48,628 nt of DNA from Planctomycetota bacterium (lineage in GTDB: Bacteria; Planctomycetota; Planctomycetia; Gemmatales; Gemmataceae), in assembly GCA_021781415.1 (NCBI GenBank), contig JAJXWW010000210.1:1-48628 (forward strand), in the 5' to 3' direction. Shown piece by piece: positions 8,753-16,404 of the stretch. Made by a program: the position numbers and the translations under genes. The notes beneath the pieces were generated by a model. It was not told the DNA's origin and made no database searches. It worked only from the letters and a program-made list of their open reading frames with translations. Each line of letters begins with the position of its first letter. The first letter of the stretch is position 1.

Positions 8753-10024
8753 CTACGGCAGCCGCGGGGGTGAAGAGGGTTTGCCGACGTGCAGCAAAAA
8801 GGTTGGATTGACCGACTCGAAACGCAACGTCTCCAGCTGCTCGTTGCCGCGCGCCAGATTGACCAGCAGCACTCCCACGCTGCCGGCCAGACGCTTTAAG
8901 ACCGCGTGTACGGCAGAGAGGCTCTCCAACGTAGCCACGTTCACCACCATGCGCCCCCCGGCCCGCAATGCCTGCCACGCCGATTCGAGCAAGCGCGTGA
9001 CCTCGTGACCCGCGCCGCCGACAAAGATCGCATCCGGCGTCGGCAGATCGGCGAACACTTCCGGCGCGACGCCGTGAACGGCGTGCAAGTTGCGCGCGGC
9101 GAACGTCTCGGCGTTGGCCAAAATCAAATGATAGTCGGCAGCGTCTTGCTCGATAGCGTAGACGGGGCCGGGATCGCTCAGCCGCGCCGCCTCGATGGCC
9201 ACCGAACCGGACCCCGCCCCAATGTCCCAGACAACACTAGCCGGTTGAATCGCCATCTCCGCCAAGGCGAGACAGCGAACCTCGGCTTGGGTGATGAGGC
9301 CGCTCTTGGGTCGGCTCTGGGCGAACGCATCGTCGGGATTGCCGAATCGACGAAAGCGCGTTGCCGACGCCGGACGATCTGGATGCCCAGCCTTGCGCTT
9401 TAGAATAACCACATTGAGAGAAGCAAACTCCATATCTTGCACGTCGCGCAAGTCCCCCTGCGTGACGCGCTCGTCGGGTCCGCCGAGATTCTCGCATACG
9501 TACATGCGGAAATAATCGAGTCCCCGCGCTAGCAAGGTCCGGGCGATCTCCGCCGGTCCTTCTTTGTCGCTGGGAAACAAGCCGACCGTTTCGGCGGTGC
9601 GGATGCGATCGAGAACGCTCTCGAGCGGATGGGTTTGTAGATTGGTGAGATAGGCTTCTTCCCACGTTTCCTTGATGCGCGCGAAAGCCAGCTGCATACT
9701 GCTGACGTGCGGGAGCACCTCGAAATGCTCTTTGCCGAGCCGATCGCACAGATAACGCGCCACGCCGTAGAAGAGCGGATCGCCGCTGGCGACGAGAGCC
9801 ATGCGCCTTTGACCCAACAAGGAGGTCAACGTCTGGACGGCTTCGTGCCAATCGGGGCCGAACGAGCGGCGTTCGGCCTTCAATTCCGGCAACAGTTTGA
9901 GGGTGGACTCGGAGCCGAAAACGAGATCGGCGGCCAAAAGGATGTCGCGGGGGCGGCTGGTGAGTCCAGCCAAGCCATCGCTGCCGATACCGATGATGTA
10001 AATGCGTGGTTCAGGCGTGTTCAC
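8753..10024 (-). CDS. cobL: Fused precorrin-6Y C5,15-methyltransferase/decarboxylase (CbiE-CbiT, CobL type)
   Basis: A 423-residue bifunctional corrin enzyme using S-adenosylmethionine to methylate C5 and C15 and decarboxylate the ring-C acetate in B12 synthesis. The N-terminal ~205 residues are a CbiE-type tetrapyrrole methylase (IYIIGIGSDGLAGLT, ALVASGDPLFYGVARYL, VSSMQLAFARI). After a linker, residues ~235-423 form a CbiT-type Rossmann methyltransferase (ALAEMAIQPASVVWDIGAGSGSVAIEAARL, then DAIFVGGAGHEVTRLLESAW). Both halves look complete. No other cob/cbi gene is in the window, and I saw no cobalamin-riboswitch B12 box upstream. CobL (aerobic) and CbiET (anaerobic) names are equivalent here; the pathway type cannot be decided. 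Confidence 0.92.
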   Translation of the reverse strand: MNTPEPRIYIIGIGSDGLAGLTSRPRDILLAADLVFGSESTLKLLPELKAERRSFGPDWHEAVQTLTSLLGQRRMALVASGDPLFYGVARYLCDRLGKEHFEVLPHVSSMQLAFARIKETWEEAYLTNLQTHPLESVLDRIRTAETVGLFPSDKEGPAEIARTLLARGLDYFRMYVCENLGGPDERVTQGDLRDVQDMEFASLNVVILKRKAGHPDRPASATRFRRFGNPDDAFAQSRPKSGLITQAEVRCLALAEMAIQPASVVWDIGAGSGSVAIEAARLSDPGPVYAIEQDAADYHLILANAETFAARNLHAVHGVAPEVFADLPTPDAIFVGGAGHEVTRLLESAWQALRAGGRMVVNVATLESLSAVHAVLKRLAGSVGVLLVNLARGNEQLETLRFESVNPTFLLHVGKPSSPPRLP

Positions 10025-10203
10025 GGTTCGATCCTGTGGAATGACGGGGTGCCTTCGTGGAGAATGGTATACGCCGACCGTGCGCGGTTGTCCGAGATTA
10101 CGAGCCTATCGGATCGATCTCCCGTAGATTTCGAGGTTTCCGGCGACGCTGTTTTCCTACTGCCCGACGCCGAACCCGCTCCGAGAAAAATCTGGGCTAC
10201 CCC

Positions 10204-10232
10204 TTGTAACTTGAGGCCGCGCTTGAAATAAT
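10204..10232 (+). promoter_or_regulatory. Candidate promoter of the rplY-dnaB cluster
   Basis: TTGTAA at 10204-10209 (4 of 6) and AATAAT at 10227-10232 (5 of 6) are exactly 17 bases apart. They lie about 78 bases before the rplY start, in the divergent gap after the corrin methyltransferase. This is the best candidate for the start of the translation/replication cluster. Confidence 0.45.
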
Positions 10233-10309
10233 AACCCCTTCGTTTGAGAGATTTACGCTCGCCGTTCCGAGACGGCGAGTCGATCGACTTTTGCAGCGAG
10301 ACGCGAACA

Positions 10310-10954
10310 ATGGCCGAGTCCGTGGTATTGACGACCGAGAAACGCGACAGTCGCGGGACGCGCACGGCGCGCAAACTCCGCGCTGCGGGACGAGTGCCCG
10401 GCGTTGTCTATGGTCACAAGGAAGAAACGGTATCCGTCACGGTGGGGGCGGACGATCTGCTATCGGCGGTGCGGCACGGGGCGCGCGTCGTCGATCTGCA
10501 ATCCGAGACGGCGTTGCAAAAGGCGCAAATTGCCGAATTGCAGTGGGATCATCTGGGAATCGAAGTGTTACACGTCGATTTTCGCCGCGTCGCCGCCGAC
10601 GAGCGCATTCATGTGACCATTCCCGTCGAGATCAAAGGCATCGCGCCCGGCGTGTCGGCTGGAGGCGTACTCGATCAGCCCATCCACACCCTGGCCATCG
10701 AGTGTCTCGCCATCAACGTGCCGGATTCGATCCGCGTGAACATCAACGAATTGCAGCTTGGCTCCGCGATTCATGTGCGCGACTTGCATCTGCCGCCGGA
10801 TGTGAAGGCGTTGGTCGATCCCGATGCCATCGTCGTACACGTTACCTCGCCGCAGGCCGAACCGGAGGCGGGTGCGATTCCGGGTGGCGAGCAGGCCGAG
10901 CCGGAAGTCATCGGACGCAAGGCCGCCGTCGAGGAAGGCGAAGAGGAGAAATAA
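10310..10954 (+). CDS. rplY: 50S ribosomal protein L25, Ctc/TL5 general stress form
   Basis: A 214-residue L25 of the long two-domain type (B. subtilis Ctc, Thermus TL5), which binds 5S rRNA through its N-terminal domain. Seen: KRDSRGTRTARKLRAAGRVPGVVYGHKEETVSV at residues 11-43 and the beta-rich C-terminal domain LHVDFRRVAADERIHVTIPVEIKGIAPGVSAGGVLDQPIHTLAIECLAINVPDSIRVNINEL. The tail is acidic. The ATG at 10310 begins homology; the frame is open 66 bases further upstream but that extension is not family-like. The pth gene follows after 74 bases, the usual neighbour of the ctc-type gene. Confidence 0.95.
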   Translation: MAESVVLTTEKRDSRGTRTARKLRAAGRVPGVVYGHKEETVSVTVGADDLLSAVRHGARVVDLQSETALQKAQIAELQWDHLGIEVLHVDFRRVAADERIHVTIPVEIKGIAPGVSAGGVLDQPIHTLAIECLAINVPDSIRVNINELQLGSAIHVRDLHLPPDVKALVDPDAIVVHVTSPQAEPEAGAIPGGEQAEPEVIGRKAAVEEGEEEK

Positions 10955-11028
10955 TTGTTTGGCTCCGACTCGAAAGGGTGCGCGGGCCACGCGCTCCCAT
11001 CGGGTCGCTGCTGAACGAAGTTTGCGCC

Positions 11029-11592
11029 ATGAAAATCGTCGTCGGTTTGGGCAATCCCGGCAAACGCTACGACGGCACGCGGCACAATGTCGGGTTCGCC
11101 GTCGTCGATAGCTTGGCGGCAAGTCTGCGAGCCGGACGCTTTCAGTCGCGCTTCCAAGCTCAGGTGTGCGAACTGACGGAAGATGACGGCAAGATATTGC
11201 TGGTGAAGCCAGAGACATTCATGAATCTCAGCGGCCGTAGTGTCCGCGAGGCCATGGACTTTTATCGGCTGTCCCTAACCGATTTGCTCGTCGTTTGCGA
11301 CGACATCAATCTACCGTTGGGGAAACTGCGAGTGCGGGCGAAGGGAAGTCACGGAGGCCACAACGGTCTACGCGACATTCAAAATCATTTGGGCACGACC
11401 GAATACGCTCGCCTTCGTTTGGGTGTCGATGCTCCCCGTGCCGAGGCCATCGATCACGTTCTCGGTCGCTTTAGCGCCGGCGAACGGAGAATCATCGACG
11501 ACGCCGTCTCGCTGGCCGCGCAAGCGGTGGCCGCATGGGCCAGTCGGGGTGTCGATGCGTGTATGAATCTGTACAATGGGACGCAAGAGTAA
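11029..11592 (+). CDS. pth: Peptidyl-tRNA hydrolase
   Basis: A 187-residue Pth that cleaves peptidyl-tRNAs released by drop-off so that the tRNA can be reused. Catalytic and binding residues are in place: Asn9 in GLGNPG, His19 in GTRHNVGF, Asn66 in FMNLSG, Asp92 in VVCDDINLPLGKLR and Asn112 in GSHGGHNGLRDI. The frame is open far upstream in register with rplY sequence on another frame, but homology starts at MKIVVGLGNPG, so I use 11029. No strong Shine-Dalgarno precedes it. It is followed four bases after its stop by a heptad-repeat element, then rpsF. Confidence 0.96.
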   Translation: MKIVVGLGNPGKRYDGTRHNVGFAVVDSLAASLRAGRFQSRFQAQVCELTEDDGKILLVKPETFMNLSGRSVREAMDFYRLSLTDLLVVCDDINLPLGKLRVRAKGSHGGHNGLRDIQNHLGTTEYARLRLGVDAPRAEAIDHVLGRFSAGERRIIDDAVSLAAQAVAAWASRGVDACMNLYNGTQE

Positions 11593-11595
11593 ATA

Positions 11596-11726
11596 TCGGC
11601 TGTCGGCAGTCGGCCATCGGTCTTCGGCCAGCCCATGAGACACGAAACGGGATTCCTGCTTTGGCTACGCCATTCGTCCTCAGTAGTTGTCTGGCCGGTA
11701 GCCGAAAGCCGATTGCCGGTAGCCGA
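11596..11726. repeat. Fold-back element with inverted heptad arrays (copy 1)
   Basis: Five tandem heptads related to TCGGCTA run at 11596-11630 (TCGGCTG, TCGGCAG, TCGGCCA, TCGGTCT, TCGGCCA). Five heptads of the opposite orientation run at 11692-11726 (TGGCCGG, TAGCCGA, AAGCCGA, TTGCCGG, TAGCCGA). A 61-base core without repeats lies between. The element begins four bases after pth stops and ends nine bases before the rpsF Shine-Dalgarno. The architecture matches the element at 29975-30144. It resembles in principle the short tandemly repeated heptamers known from cyanobacteria. Confidence 0.75.
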
Positions 11727-11750
11727 TTGAAATAAGGGAGTGAGTTGCGA

Positions 11751-12215
11751 ATGCCAGTTAATGTTTACGAGTGCATGTTTTTGCTGGATACGAATAAGGT
11801 TGCGGGCGATGTTCCCAACGCCGCCAAGCAATTGCATACCATCCTCGAACGCAACAGCGCCGAGGTGTTGGCCAGCCGACCGTGGGACGAGCGCAAGCTC
11901 GCTTATCCAGTCAAGAACCACAAAAAGGGCCTGTACTATCTGACTTACTTCCGCTCCGAAGGGAAGAACGTCGCGCCCATCGAACACGATTGCGCGCTGA
12001 ACGAGACGATTATGCGGGCGATGATTCTGAAGGTCGATCCGAAGCATGTGGACATCATGCTGCAATTGGCCCGCGACGAACATGCGGTGGCCTTGCAAAC
12101 CGTCACCGAGCCGCCTCCCGATGAAAATGGACTGAGCGACGTTCCCGAACTGCGCGACATGGATCGGGGGCCTCGGCGCGGTTCACGCCGCAGGGACGAT
12201 GGCGGCAAGGATTAG
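11751..12215 (+). CDS. rpsF: 30S ribosomal protein S6
   Basis: A 154-residue S6. The N-terminal ferredoxin-like fold is recognisable from VNVYECMFLLDTNKVAGD, SRPWDERKLAYPVKNHKKGLYYLTYF and LNETIMRAMILKVD. The protein is longer than E. coli S6 (about 131-135 residues) by a charged Arg/Asp-rich tail ending DMDRGPRRGSRRRDDGGKD. A TTG at 11745 is in frame, but AGGGAG at 11735-11740 is correctly placed for the ATG at 11751. Its usual partner rpsR (S18) is missing from the cluster. Confidence 0.95.
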   Translation: MPVNVYECMFLLDTNKVAGDVPNAAKQLHTILERNSAEVLASRPWDERKLAYPVKNHKKGLYYLTYFRSEGKNVAPIEHDCALNETIMRAMILKVDPKHVDIMLQLARDEHAVALQTVTEPPPDENGLSDVPELRDMDRGPRRGSRRRDDGGKD

Positions 12216-12298
12216 GTCGCTTGTGCGAAGATGAGCCAGCTTTGGGGTTTGCACGACCGTCCAGAATAAGTAATACGTCCCGATTCCGGCTACGGAGC

Positions 12299-12328
12299 TT
12301 GCATTCGCCTACCAAACGGATGTATAGT
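12299..12328 (+). promoter_or_regulatory. Possible internal promoter upstream of ssb
   Basis: TATAGT at 12323-12328 matches the -10 consensus at 5 of 6, with TTGCAT at 12299-12304 (3 of 6) 18 bases before it. It lies 71 bases before ssb in a 183-base gap after rpsF that has no gene. A short dyad (GAGACCCG...CGGGTTCTC) sits in the putative leader just upstream of the Shine-Dalgarno. Confidence 0.35.
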
Positions 12329-12398
12329 ATTCGTTGGCGTTTGAGTGGATCGAGTGGTGAGACCCGGTCGACGGGTTCTCTCGTGCAGGAGATGCCCC

Positions 12399-12899
12399 AT
12401 GGCAAATCTCAACAAAGTGATGCTTATCGGTCGATTGACCCGCGATCCGGAGATTCGGACGTTCTCCAACGGCGGCAAAGTGGCCAAGTTTGGCTTCGCC
12501 GTCAACAATCGCAAGAAGAACCAACAATCCGGAAATTGGGAAGACGAGCCTGTCTTTCTGGACATTGAGGCGTTTAATCGTCAAACGGGACGGCAACTTG
12601 CCGATCAAGTGGAACAGTATTTCAAAAGAGGGGCGCAGTTCTACTTGGAAGGACATCTACGTCTCGATCAGTGGCAGGACAAGAATGACGGATCGAAACG
12701 TACCAAATTGACCATCGTTCTCGACGACTTCCAATTCTTCGAAGCGCGCGCCGATGGTGGAGATGGAGGAATGCGGTCGCAACGGGCACCGTCAGCTCCT
12801 CCCGCTCGCAAGCCCGAACCCAGTTATCCCAGTAGCGGCGGTTACGATGAACCTCCGCTGGGATCGTCCGGGGACAACCCCGATGACATCCCGTTTTAG
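12399..12899 (+). CDS. ssb: Single-stranded DNA-binding protein
   Basis: A 166-residue SSB. The OB-fold occupies about residues 1-115: MANLNKVMLIGRLTRDPEIRTFSNGGKVAKFGFAVNN, then FLDIEAFNRQTGRQLADQVEQYFKRGAQFYLEGHLRLDQWQDK. A disordered Gly/Pro/Ser linker leads to the acidic C-terminal tip DDIPF, the docking site for replication and repair proteins, so the protein is complete and functional-looking. AGGAGA lies six bases before the ATG at 12399; the longer in-frame extension is not homologous. It lies between rpsF and rplI, the classic order. Confidence 0.96.
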   Translation: MANLNKVMLIGRLTRDPEIRTFSNGGKVAKFGFAVNNRKKNQQSGNWEDEPVFLDIEAFNRQTGRQLADQVEQYFKRGAQFYLEGHLRLDQWQDKNDGSKRTKLTIVLDDFQFFEARADGGDGGMRSQRAPSAPPARKPEPSYPSSGGYDEPPLGSSGDNPDDIPF

Positions 12900-12947
12900 C
12901 ACCGAACCCCAAGGGTCAGGCGAGAACCGATAGGTAGGAATTTCACG

Positions 12948-13442
12948 ATGAAACAGCGAAATCAAATGCTCAAGGGCAAGCACGGCGGAATGCAGCTCGT
13001 GTTGACCGAGGATGTTCTGTATCTCGGCAAACAAGGCGATGTGGTCGAGGTCAAGCCCGGCTACGGTCGCAACTATTTGCTGCCGCGCGGCATGGCCACC
13101 GTTCCGACCGAACACAACCTCCGCTTGTTGGAGCGCTATAAAATCCGCGTCCGGCAGGCGCGTGAGGCACGCATCGCCGACCTGAAAGCGCTGGCCGAAC
13201 AAATCGCCAAGATGGCGGGCATCACCATTGAGGCCAACGCCAACGAAGAGGGCCATCTCTACGGTTCCGTCGCCGCTCCAGAAATCTCCAAGGGGCTTAA
13301 GTCCAAGGGCATGCCCATCGATCTGGACATGGTTAAGCTGGAGGGACCGATCAAGGAGACCGGCCTGTACGCCGTGAAGCTGAATCTGGGTTACGAGATC
13401 GAGACCGAGGTGAGAGTCGCGGTCATCAAATCGCAGAAATAA
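12948..13442 (+). CDS. rplI: 50S ribosomal protein L9
   Basis: A 164-residue L9. The N-terminal rRNA-binding domain is diagnostic: MQLVLTEDVLYLGKQGDVVEVKPGYGRNYLLPRGMA, preceded by a basic 14-residue extension (MKQRNQMLKGKHGG) not seen in E. coli L9. A central helix (ARIADLKALAEQIAKMAG) joins the C-terminal domain ITIEANANEEGHLYGSV...DLDMVKLEGPIKETGLYAVKLNLGYEIETEVRVAV. A second possible start is Met15, giving a standard N-terminus, but GGTAGGA is well placed for 12948. It lies 48 bases after ssb with no rpsR between. Confidence 0.95.
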   Translation: MKQRNQMLKGKHGGMQLVLTEDVLYLGKQGDVVEVKPGYGRNYLLPRGMATVPTEHNLRLLERYKIRVRQAREARIADLKALAEQIAKMAGITIEANANEEGHLYGSVAAPEISKGLKSKGMPIDLDMVKLEGPIKETGLYAVKLNLGYEIETEVRVAVIKSQK

Positions 13443-13454
13443 ATGGGTGCAAAC

Positions 13455-13504
13455 CAGCCCGCAACGCAAGCAAGGAAGAGGACCCTTGCTTGCGCTGCGG
13501 GCTG
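13455..13504. repeat. 21-bp near-perfect hairpin between rplI and dnaB
   Basis: Arms at 13455-13475 and 13484-13504 pair at 20 of 21 positions, with a G-U pair possible in RNA at the remaining one, around an eight-base loop. It starts 12 bases after rplI ends. No T-run follows, so it may be a processing or attenuation hairpin, or a dispersed palindromic repeat. dnaB's Shine-Dalgarno lies 41 bases beyond it. Confidence 0.65.
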
Positions 13505-13560
13505 TGCGTCGCGGGCTGGCAGGGATGCCGTAACGCACCGACCACAAGGAGGTCGCGTCG

Positions 13561-14913
13561 ATGTCGCCGGACCCCATCGGATCGGATCGCCTTCCACCCC
13601 AAAATCTCGACGCCGAGCGCTCGGTTTTGGGAAGCATGTTGCGGGACAACTCCGTCGTCGACGACGTAATTCAAATCGTTCGCGCCGAGAGCTTCTATCT
13701 CGACGCCCATCGCAAGATCTTTCAAGCCATTTCCGACCTGCGCAATCGAGGCGGGCAACCCGTCGATTTGGTCATCCTTCACGAAGAACTTCAAAGGCGC
13801 GGTCATCTCGAAGACGTGGGCCGCGCCGCCTATCTCGCCGAACTTTGGGACGCCGCCCCAACTGCCGCCAACGCCGTCTACTACGCCAAGATCGTCCGCG
13901 ACAAGAGCATCGTCCGCAACCTGATCCACGCCAGCACCGAGGTTCTCCGCGACGCCTACGAGCAGAGCCAACCCGCCGAGGAGTTGCTCGAAGGAGCGGA
14001 GCGCAAGATTCTCGACGTGGCCCAAATGGGCGTCACCGGCCAGACGATCACGCTCGAACAAGCCATCGCCGAAACGTATCGCCGCATCGACGACCGCGCC
14101 ACCGGCAAGCAGAAGGCCGGAGGATTGTCCACCGGCTTCGTCGATTTGAACGAAATCACGGCGGGACTGCACGACGGCGAACTCATCATCGTCGCGGCGC
14201 GCCCGTCGGTAGGAAAAACCGCTTTTTCCCTCGCAATTGTCCGCAATGTCATCGTCGATGAGCGCGAGCCGGTTTTCTTCGTCAGCCTGGAACAATCGCG
14301 CATCGAGTTGGCCGAGCGTCTCCTGTGTTCGCAGGCAAAAGTAGACAGCCATCGACTGCGCAAGGGGACGCTCGGTTCCGACGACATGGACCGCCTCATC
14401 GACGCCGGCGGCGTGTTGCGCAGTGCCAAACTGTTCATCGACGATTCGCCGGTGCAGAGCATGTTGCGCATCGCCGCCAACGCGCGCCGCCTGAAACTGC
14501 AACACGGCATCAAACTCATCGTCGTCGATTATCTGCAACTCATCGAGCCGGACAATCGCCGCGATCCGCGTCAGGAGCAAGTGGCACAAATCAGTCGACG
14601 GCTCAAGGCGTTGGCGAAGGAGCTGCAAATCCCACTGGTCGCGCTGGCCCAGGTCAACCGTTCGTCGGAGGATCGCCAAGACCATCGACCGCGCTTAGCG
14701 GACTTAAGGGAGTCGGGAAGTATCGAACAAGACGCGGACACCGTCATGCTGCTGCATCGCCCCGACCGCTATGAACCGGGGCAGCACGAGGGAATTACCG
14801 AAGTGATTGTCGGCAAACAACGCAACGGGCCGACCGGCGAAATCACGCTCGCCTATCTCAAACAATACATGCGCTACGAAGACTATGCTCCCGGCACGCC
14901 ATTCGAGGGATGA
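13561..14913 (+). CDS. dnaB: Replicative DNA helicase DnaB
   Basis: A 450-residue hexameric 5'-3' helicase of the replication fork. The N-terminal domain starts PPQNLDAERSVLGSMLRDNSVVDDV, and the RecA-like motor has Walker A ARPSVGKT at 213-220, SLEQSRIELAERLL, Walker B LIVVDYLQLI around 319-328, and the motif ALAQVNRSSEDRQDHRPRLADLRESGSIEQDADTVMLLHR. The C-terminal VGKQRNGPTGEI is standard. No intein is present. Walker A has Val for the common Met (PSMGKT) and SLEQ replaces SLEM; both are conservative. A full AAGGAGGT at 13546-13553 sits seven bases before the ATG, the strongest ribosome-binding site of the cluster. Confidence 0.97.
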   Translation: MSPDPIGSDRLPPQNLDAERSVLGSMLRDNSVVDDVIQIVRAESFYLDAHRKIFQAISDLRNRGGQPVDLVILHEELQRRGHLEDVGRAAYLAELWDAAPTAANAVYYAKIVRDKSIVRNLIHASTEVLRDAYEQSQPAEELLEGAERKILDVAQMGVTGQTITLEQAIAETYRRIDDRATGKQKAGGLSTGFVDLNEITAGLHDGELIIVAARPSVGKTAFSLAIVRNVIVDEREPVFFVSLEQSRIELAERLLCSQAKVDSHRLRKGTLGSDDMDRLIDAGGVLRSAKLFIDDSPVQSMLRIAANARRLKLQHGIKLIVVDYLQLIEPDNRRDPRQEQVAQISRRLKALAKELQIPLVALAQVNRSSEDRQDHRPRLADLRESGSIEQDADTVMLLHRPDRYEPGQHEGITEVIVGKQRNGPTGEITLAYLKQYMRYEDYAPGTPFEG

Positions 14914-14925
14914 GGCGGCAAACGA

Positions 14926-16383
14926 TCAGCTTAACATCAGATAGAGCATCGAAGTGGTGACGGCGTTGTTCAGACCGTGGGACACCATCGCCGAGAACAA
15001 CGAGACGCGCCATTCGCGCACCAGCGCGAAAGCGAACGCCAAACCCATCAGTGCCGGCACGGCGAGCATTCCTTGAGGATGGATGACGGCGAAGACGAAG
15101 CTGACCGCCGCGGCGCTGAAGCCGACGCTGAGCGCCGGCTTCCAATGCGAACTGGCCTCGCGCAGATGGCGATACAGGACGCCGCGAAACATCGTCTCCT
15201 CGACCACCGGAGCCACGATACAGGCGACGAATAGCACTTCCAACCACACCCACCAAGCCGATTCCTTCACGGCGAATACGATGGGATGTCCCGGCGCGTT
15301 GCTCGGTCCAAACTCGTCCGGACCAAAGCCCAGCACGTCGCGCAGCTTGGTGAGAATTGTCATGGCGATCAACGCGAACGGCAGCATCGTCAGCGCGAGA
15401 GCGTAGCCGCCTATCCCCGCCAGTGCGTCCTTCCCCCATCCGCGCCCGCGCGTCCAGCCAATCTCGTGGCGGACGATGTGCCAGGGGATGCCGCGGAACA
15501 CCGGCCAAATCAGTGCCAACAGGCTGGCCGAGGCAACGATCCCGCTAAGGGCGAGCGTCCCTTGCCGAATCTCGAACGTGTCGAGCAGATAGCGCCCCGC
15601 TTTGCTCAATCCCAGAAACAACACCATGTAAAGAGCGAACGTCTCGGCATAGATGGCCCCCCGCGCGGAACCGGCGGCCAACCCGCCCTTCAACCTCCCC
15701 AAGAACCACAACACTCCCAACACGATGAATAAGATCAACCCTCCAAACGCCAATCCGAAAATAACGAGAGCAACGACCGCGAAAGCCACCGTAATTCGGA
15801 GTGCCGACGCCAAGAACGTCGCGCGCGCATCGGCCTCGTCCGCACCATCTGGAACGAGAGCCAATTCGCCGAACCAGCCCAGACGGCGGCACAGTTCCTC
15901 CCGATCGCGTTCGAGAAAGCTTTCGAGCGCGGGCGGGTCTCGCTGCCGCAGAATGAAGAGTCTCTCGAGCAATTGGGCAGTCTTTTCGTCGTCGGCCGAG
16001 GGTTCGCCGCGCCGTCGACGGTATTCGTCGTCCAGCATCCGCAGTCGCTCGAGCGCCTCGGTCGGTCCCATGAACTCTCCGGCCAGTACGACGAAACGCA
16101 ACCGCTGGGCATACGTGTTATGGTCCAACGACTGCTTGGCTTGCCGAAAGAGATACTTCTTGTCGACCGGTTTTCCCGAGGAGCGCTGCCATAACGCTTC
16201 GAAGCCGACGAGAAATCGTCCTTGCATCGTCGCCGTCATCAGGTCGAACTGCTCGACATCGGGAACCGCGCCTTTTGCGGAGCGCCATAGGGTAAAACTA
16301 ACCGCCGCGGCGATAACGAGCCAAGCCGCGAGCGAGCTGATAAAGCGATCCTGTTTATCTTCTATACGATCGGCTTGCGACAT
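14926..16383 (-). CDS. CPBP-family intramembrane metalloprotease with long N-terminal extension
   Basis: A 485-residue membrane protein whose C-terminal third is a CPBP (Rce1/CAAX-protease-like) domain. Catalytic motifs are present: Glu395-Glu396-x3-Arg400 (VEETMFRGVLYRHL), His435 in FVFAVIHPQG and His469 in SAMVSHGLNNA. Residues 20-34 are a first membrane segment, 45-190 form a hydrophilic helical region rich in Arg and Glu, and at least seven more hydrophobic segments follow. The N-terminal region is not a domain I recognise. Substrates are unknown; CPBP members process prenylated proteins, bacteriocins or anti-sigma factors. It follows the MATE gene by 21 bases on the same strand, so the two are probably cotranscribed. 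Confidence 0.85.
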   Translation of the reverse strand: MSQADRIEDKQDRFISSLAAWLVIAAAVSFTLWRSAKGAVPDVEQFDLMTATMQGRFLVGFEALWQRSSGKPVDKKYLFRQAKQSLDHNTYAQRLRFVVLAGEFMGPTEALERLRMLDDEYRRRRGEPSADDEKTAQLLERLFILRQRDPPALESFLERDREELCRRLGWFGELALVPDGADEADARATFLASALRITVAFAVVALVIFGLAFGGLILFIVLGVLWFLGRLKGGLAAGSARGAIYAETFALYMVLFLGLSKAGRYLLDTFEIRQGTLALSGIVASASLLALIWPVFRGIPWHIVRHEIGWTRGRGWGKDALAGIGGYALALTMLPFALIAMTILTKLRDVLGFGPDEFGPSNAPGHPIVFAVKESAWWVWLEVLFVACIVAPVVEETMFRGVLYRHLREASSHWKPALSVGFSAAAVSFVFAVIHPQGMLAVPALMGLAFAFALVREWRVSLFSAMVSHGLNNAVTTSMLYLMLS

Positions 16384-16404
16384 GGAATACGTCCTACCTC
16401 GCCA

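Noticed and set aside
10025..10240. Possible cobalamin riboswitch before the corrin methyltransferase
   Set aside because: No B12-box-like sequence seen on the minus strand upstream of the start.
11596..11726. CRISPR array
   Set aside because: Repeat units are only seven bases, contiguous without spacers and inverted across a core; no cas genes.
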